DNA from: Gammaproteobacteria bacterium
GTDB lineage: Bacteria > Pseudomonadota > Gammaproteobacteria > Pseudomonadales > DSM-25080
DNA: 8,936 bases
Assembly: GCA_013372965.1 (NCBI GenBank)
Contig: JABXIR010000164.1
Span: 1 to 8,936 of the forward strand
Direction of reading: 5' to 3'
Position numbers and translations under genes: made by a program. How positions within the stretch are numbered: the first letter of the stretch is position 1; each line of letters begins with the position of its first letter. Positions 7,183 through 8,936 of this stretch are shown one piece after another. The notes beneath the pieces were generated by a model. It worked only from the letters and a program-made list of their open reading frames with translations, was not told the DNA's origin and did not search any database.

Positions 7183-7696
7183 AAAAATTCTCGGTGCTTT
7201 GGAAAAGACCTACCTTTAGGCCTTTCGCGGTATAGATTTCACGACCGTCAACGGATACGCTGCCGTCGGCGATACCCATGACTAACTTGCGCTCGATCAC
7301 GCGCGTCATGGTGATTTTGTAGGTCACTTTTTTGTTGGTCGGCAAGATTTGGCCGGTGAATTTAACTTCACCACAGCCGAGTGCGCGGCCCTTTCCTGGA
7401 TTGCCTTTCCAGCCAAGGAAGAAGCCCACGAGCTGCCACATTGCATCTAGCCCGAGGCAGCCAGGCATGACTGGGTCGCCGGGGAAGTGGCAGTCGAAAA
7501 ACCAAAGGTCTGGTGTAATGTCTAATTCGGCTATGATCTCGCCACAGCCATTCTCTCCACCATCAACGGTGATGCTGGAAATGCGATCAAGCATTAACAT
7601 GTTTGGTGCTGGCAACTGGGCGTTACCCGCGCCGAATAGCTTGCCCTGACTGCAATCGATAAGCTGTTCGTATGTAAATGAGTTCTGCTTGGTCAT
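7181..7696 (-). CDS. fabA: 3-hydroxydecanoyl-ACP dehydratase/isomerase (FabA)
   Basis: FabA dehydrates 3-hydroxydecanoyl-ACP and isomerises trans-2- to cis-3-decenoyl-ACP, the branch point to unsaturated fatty acids in many gammaproteobacteria. It is a hot-dog-fold dimer in the cytoplasm. The 171 residues are the usual length. The active-site His70 (in FFDCHFPGDPVMPG) and Asp84 (in CLGLDAMWQLVGF) fall exactly at E. coli numbering. The ATG is confirmed by the start MTKQNSFTYEQL, although the ribosome site is modest (AAGAGA, 8 bases upstream). It is the first gene of fabA-fabB. A predicted promoter lies about 70 bases upstream, with a repeat-rich leader between them. I could not recognise a FabR, FadR or DesT operator by consensus. 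Confidence 0.99.
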   Translation of the reverse strand: MTKQNSFTYEQLIDCSQGKLFGAGNAQLPAPNMLMLDRISSITVDGGENGCGEIIAELDITPDLWFFDCHFPGDPVMPGCLGLDAMWQLVGFFLGWKGNPGKGRALGCGEVKFTGQILPTNKKVTYKITMTRVIERKLVMGIADGSVSVDGREIYTAKGLKVGLFQSTENF

Positions 7697-7720
7697 GGAA
7701 AATCTCTTTTATTTGTTTGT

Positions 7721-7750
7721 AAATGTCGCGAAATGTCATGAAATGAAGCG
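7721..7750. repeat. Three tandem 10-bp units in the fabA leader
   Basis: Three consecutive 10-mers each begin with AAATG: AAATGTCGCG, AAATGTCATG and AAATGAAGCG. The spacing equals about one helical turn, so the shared bases face the same side of DNA. They fall in the predicted untranslated leader of fabA, 25-54 bases before its ATG. The units are only partly conserved beyond the first five bases. Confidence 0.55.
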
Positions 7751-7754
7751 CGAC
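7725..7754 (-). promoter_or_regulatory. fabA: Predicted stem-loop at the 5' end of the fabA leader
   Basis: Read on the minus strand, GTCGCG (7754-7749) pairs perfectly with CGCGAC (7730-7725) across an 18-base loop rich in U and A. If transcription starts near 7757 the hairpin lies almost at the 5' end of the mRNA. Such a structure could stabilise the message or act in regulation; the role is inferred. With only six pairs and an 18-base loop, stability is modest. Confidence 0.4.
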
Positions 7755-7763
7755 TGGGCGGTC

Positions 7764-7792
7764 ATTTTATTCACATCGTTTGGTTATGTCAC
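7764..7792 (-). promoter_or_regulatory. fabA: Predicted sigma-70 promoter of fabA-fabB
   Basis: On the minus strand GTGACA (7792-7787, 5 of 6 to consensus) is separated by exactly 17 bp from TAAAAT (7769-7764, 5 of 6). Transcription would begin near 7757 and give a leader of about 60 bases. One TATTCACA word overlaps the edge of the -10 and enters the spacer, a position where a bound regulator would block polymerase. Confidence 0.72.
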
Positions 7793-7818
7793 TACGTATC
7801 GAACGTTATTTGTGAATA
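7768..7818. repeat. Inverted repeat TATTCACA / TGTGAATA around the fabA promoter
   Basis: TATTCACA at 7768-7775 and TGTGAATA at 7811-7818 are perfect inverted copies separated by 35 bp. They bracket the -35 of the predicted fabA promoter. A third copy of the core word, TGTGAAT, is at 7861-7867, just upstream of the predicted manB -35. These could be half-sites for a regulator of the divergent promoters. They do not match a FadR or FabR operator that I recognise. Confidence 0.45.
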
Positions 7819-7870
7819 TCGAGAACCGAATAGTCGCGTTTGCGGAATCATTGCTCAGAGTGTGAATTGG

Positions 7871-7899
7871 TTAACTTCAAAGAATCGCAGTGATATAGT
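7871..7899 (+). promoter_or_regulatory. manB: Predicted extended -10 promoter of the phosphomannomutase gene
   Basis: TTAACT (7871-7876, 4 of 6) is followed by a 17-bp spacer and TATAGT (7894-7899, 5 of 6), which is preceded by a TG extended -10 element at 7891-7892. Transcription would start near 7906 and leave a leader of about 35 bases. A TGTGAAT word ends only 3 bp upstream of the -35. Confidence 0.68.
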
Positions 7900-7930
7900 G
7901 ACGGCCATTAATTTCAAACAAAAAGTAATT

Positions 7931-7934
7931 GGAG
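7931..7934 (+). promoter_or_regulatory. manB: Ribosome binding site fixing the GTG start of manB
   Basis: GGAG lies 6 bases before the GTG at 7941. An in-frame TAA at 7926-7928 excludes any start further upstream, and the only other upstream candidate, TTG at 7929, has no ribosome site. Confidence 0.8.
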
Positions 7935-7940
7935 TGCACT

Positions 7941-8936
7941 GTGGAGATCACCTGTTTCAAGGCTTACGACGTTCGCGGCAAAGTTCCTGAGCAACTCAAC
8001 GATGAAGTGGCGTACCGAATTGGGCGCGCCTATGTCGATTTTTTGGGGGCTCGCCGGGTCGCGGTTGGACATGACATTCGTTTAACCAGTCGCAGTCTTT
8101 GTGATTCCCTGTGTAAAGGTCTTCAGGACGCCGGTGCCGATGTGGTTGATATCGGTGAGTGCGGTACTGAGCAAGTGTATTTCGCGGCTCAGAGTCTCGA
8201 CGTCGACGGTGGTATCTGTGTGACTGCGAGTCATAACCCGATGGACTACAACGGCATGAAGTTCGTTCGCGAAGGTTCAAAGCCGATCTCGGGCGACACG
8301 GGCTTGTTTGATATTAAAGACTTGGCTGAAGCCGGCAATTTTAAAGAGCCAGTGCGTCGTGGCACGTACGAGACAATCGATCATGCCAAACCTTACATTG
8401 ATCACCTGCTGACTTACGTTAACTTGGGTGAACTCAAACCGCTTCGCGTTGTGGTTAATGCAGGTAACGGTGGTGCGGGTGCGGTGGTAGATCTGCTCGA
8501 GCCGCACCTGCCGTTCGAATTCATTAAGGTTCATCACGAGGCCGATGGTCACTTCCCGAATGGCGTGCCGAACCCGTTGCTCGAAGAAAATCGTCAGCCA
8601 ACCATTGCCGCAATCGCAGAGCACAAAGCCGACTTAGGAATTGCATGGGACGGCGACTTTGACCGTTGTTTCTTCTTCGACGCGAATGGGCGCTTTATTG
8701 AGGGGTATTATGTCGTAGGTCTGTTGGCCGAGGCGTTTCTCAAAAAGAACCCGGGCAGCGGTATTGTGCATGACCCTCGTCTTACTTGGAACACTATCGA
8801 CGTCGTGGAAAAGTTTGATGGCAGAGCGATCTTGAGTAAAACCGGTCACGCCTTTATCAAAGAAATCATGCGCTCAGAAGACGCGATTTACGGTGGCGAG
8901 ATGAGCGCGCATCACTACTTTAAAGATTTTGCCTAC
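7941..8936 (+). CDS. manB: Phosphomannomutase, ManB/CpsG type (3' end beyond window)
   Basis: This alpha-D-phosphohexomutase interconverts mannose-6-phosphate and mannose-1-phosphate, the precursor of GDP-mannose for polysaccharides. The 332 residues present are open to the last base. Comparison with E. coli CpsG (456 residues) suggests about a quarter is missing. The family motifs appear in order: FKAYDVRGK (6-14), the phosphoserine loop TASHNP with Ser97, the Mg-binding loop DGDFDR (237-242) and the sugar-binding loop GEMSAHHYF (319-327). The loop ending AHHYF matches E. coli CpsG/ManB more closely than Pseudomonas AlgC, so a phosphomannomutase is favoured. A dual phosphoglucomutase activity cannot be excluded. 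The start is GTG with GGAG 6 bases before it. The gene is divergent from fabA across a shared 244-bp control region. No sugar-biosynthesis neighbours are visible, and the missing phosphate-binding C-terminal domain lies to the right. Confidence 0.96.
   Translation, partial: MEITCFKAYDVRGKVPEQLNDEVAYRIGRAYVDFLGARRVAVGHDIRLTSRSLCDSLCKGLQDAGADVVDIGECGTEQVYFAAQSLDVDGGICVTASHNPMDYNGMKFVREGSKPISGDTGLFDIKDLAEAGNFKEPVRRGTYETIDHAKPYIDHLLTYVNLGELKPLRVVVNAGNGGAGAVVDLLEPHLPFEFIKVHHEADGHFPNGVPNPLLEENRQPTIAAIAEHKADLGIAWDGDFDRCFFFDANGRFIEGYYVVGLLAEAFLKKNPGSGIVHDPRLTWNTIDVVEKFDGRAILSKTGHAFIKEIMRSEDAIYGGEMSAHHYFKDFAY

Noticed and set aside
7697..7940. Search for a FadR, FabR or DesT operator upstream of fabA
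   Set aside because: No sequence close to those consensus palindromes as I know them is present. The TGTGAAT words are reported separately as unassigned.
7996..8849. Three minus-strand open frames of 71-115 codons opposite manB
   Set aside because: The plus-strand phosphomannomutase frame is continuous with all family motifs, so these are antisense shadows.
1..8936. Mobile elements, CRISPR arrays, tRNA or rRNA genes
   Set aside because: Gaps are short and filled by promoters and terminators. No transposase, repeat-spacer pattern, tRNA arms or rRNA sequence was seen.

Overview
The window looks like core chromosome of a gammaproteobacterium. UvrA, SSB, FabA, FabB and the phosphomannomutase all resemble their Escherichia coli/Pseudomonas counterparts in length and key residues. 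A FabA-FabB pair for anaerobic-type unsaturated fatty acid synthesis fits that group. The block uvrA / divergent MFS gene / ssb matches the gene order I recall from Pseudomonas aeruginosa (PA4234-PA4232). G+C looks moderate by eye, and I see no sign of phage, insertion sequence, CRISPR or recently acquired DNA. I cannot name the genus; a marine or oceanospirilla-like gammaproteobacterium is only a guess.

Layout. Positions 1-97 (minus) hold the first 32 codons of a probable HIT-family protein that starts directly after the uvrA stop codon. uvrA fills 98-2923 (minus). A 115-bp divergent intergenic region separates it from a YajR-like MFS transporter (3039-4385, plus), followed by ssb (4473-5075, plus) with a strong terminator at 5105-5136. 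A 241-residue protein (5203-5928, plus) resembles a degenerate RmlD-type short-chain dehydrogenase. It converges on fabB, with a two-way terminator at 5915-5942 between them. fabB (5962-7170) and fabA (7181-7696) form a tight minus-strand operon transcribed fabA first. A 244-bp divergent control region (7697-7940) holds a good fabA promoter, a good promoter for the next gene, a 10-bp-period repeat and hairpin in the fabA leader, and three copies of a TGTGAAT-type word. From 7941 the start of a phosphomannomutase gene (manB/cpsG-like, GTG start) runs off the right edge. No gene-free stretch exceeds 300 bases.

How the genes work together. The left half is DNA maintenance: UvrA damage recognition, SSB single-strand protection, and a probable nucleotide-hydrolase-fold protein. 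The right half is cell-envelope supply: FabA and FabB make unsaturated acyl chains, and phosphomannomutase makes mannose-1-phosphate for sugar nucleotides. I found no new multi-gene system. The items most worth a second look are the RmlD-like protein without a visible cofactor or catalytic motif, and the structured fabA-manB control region.
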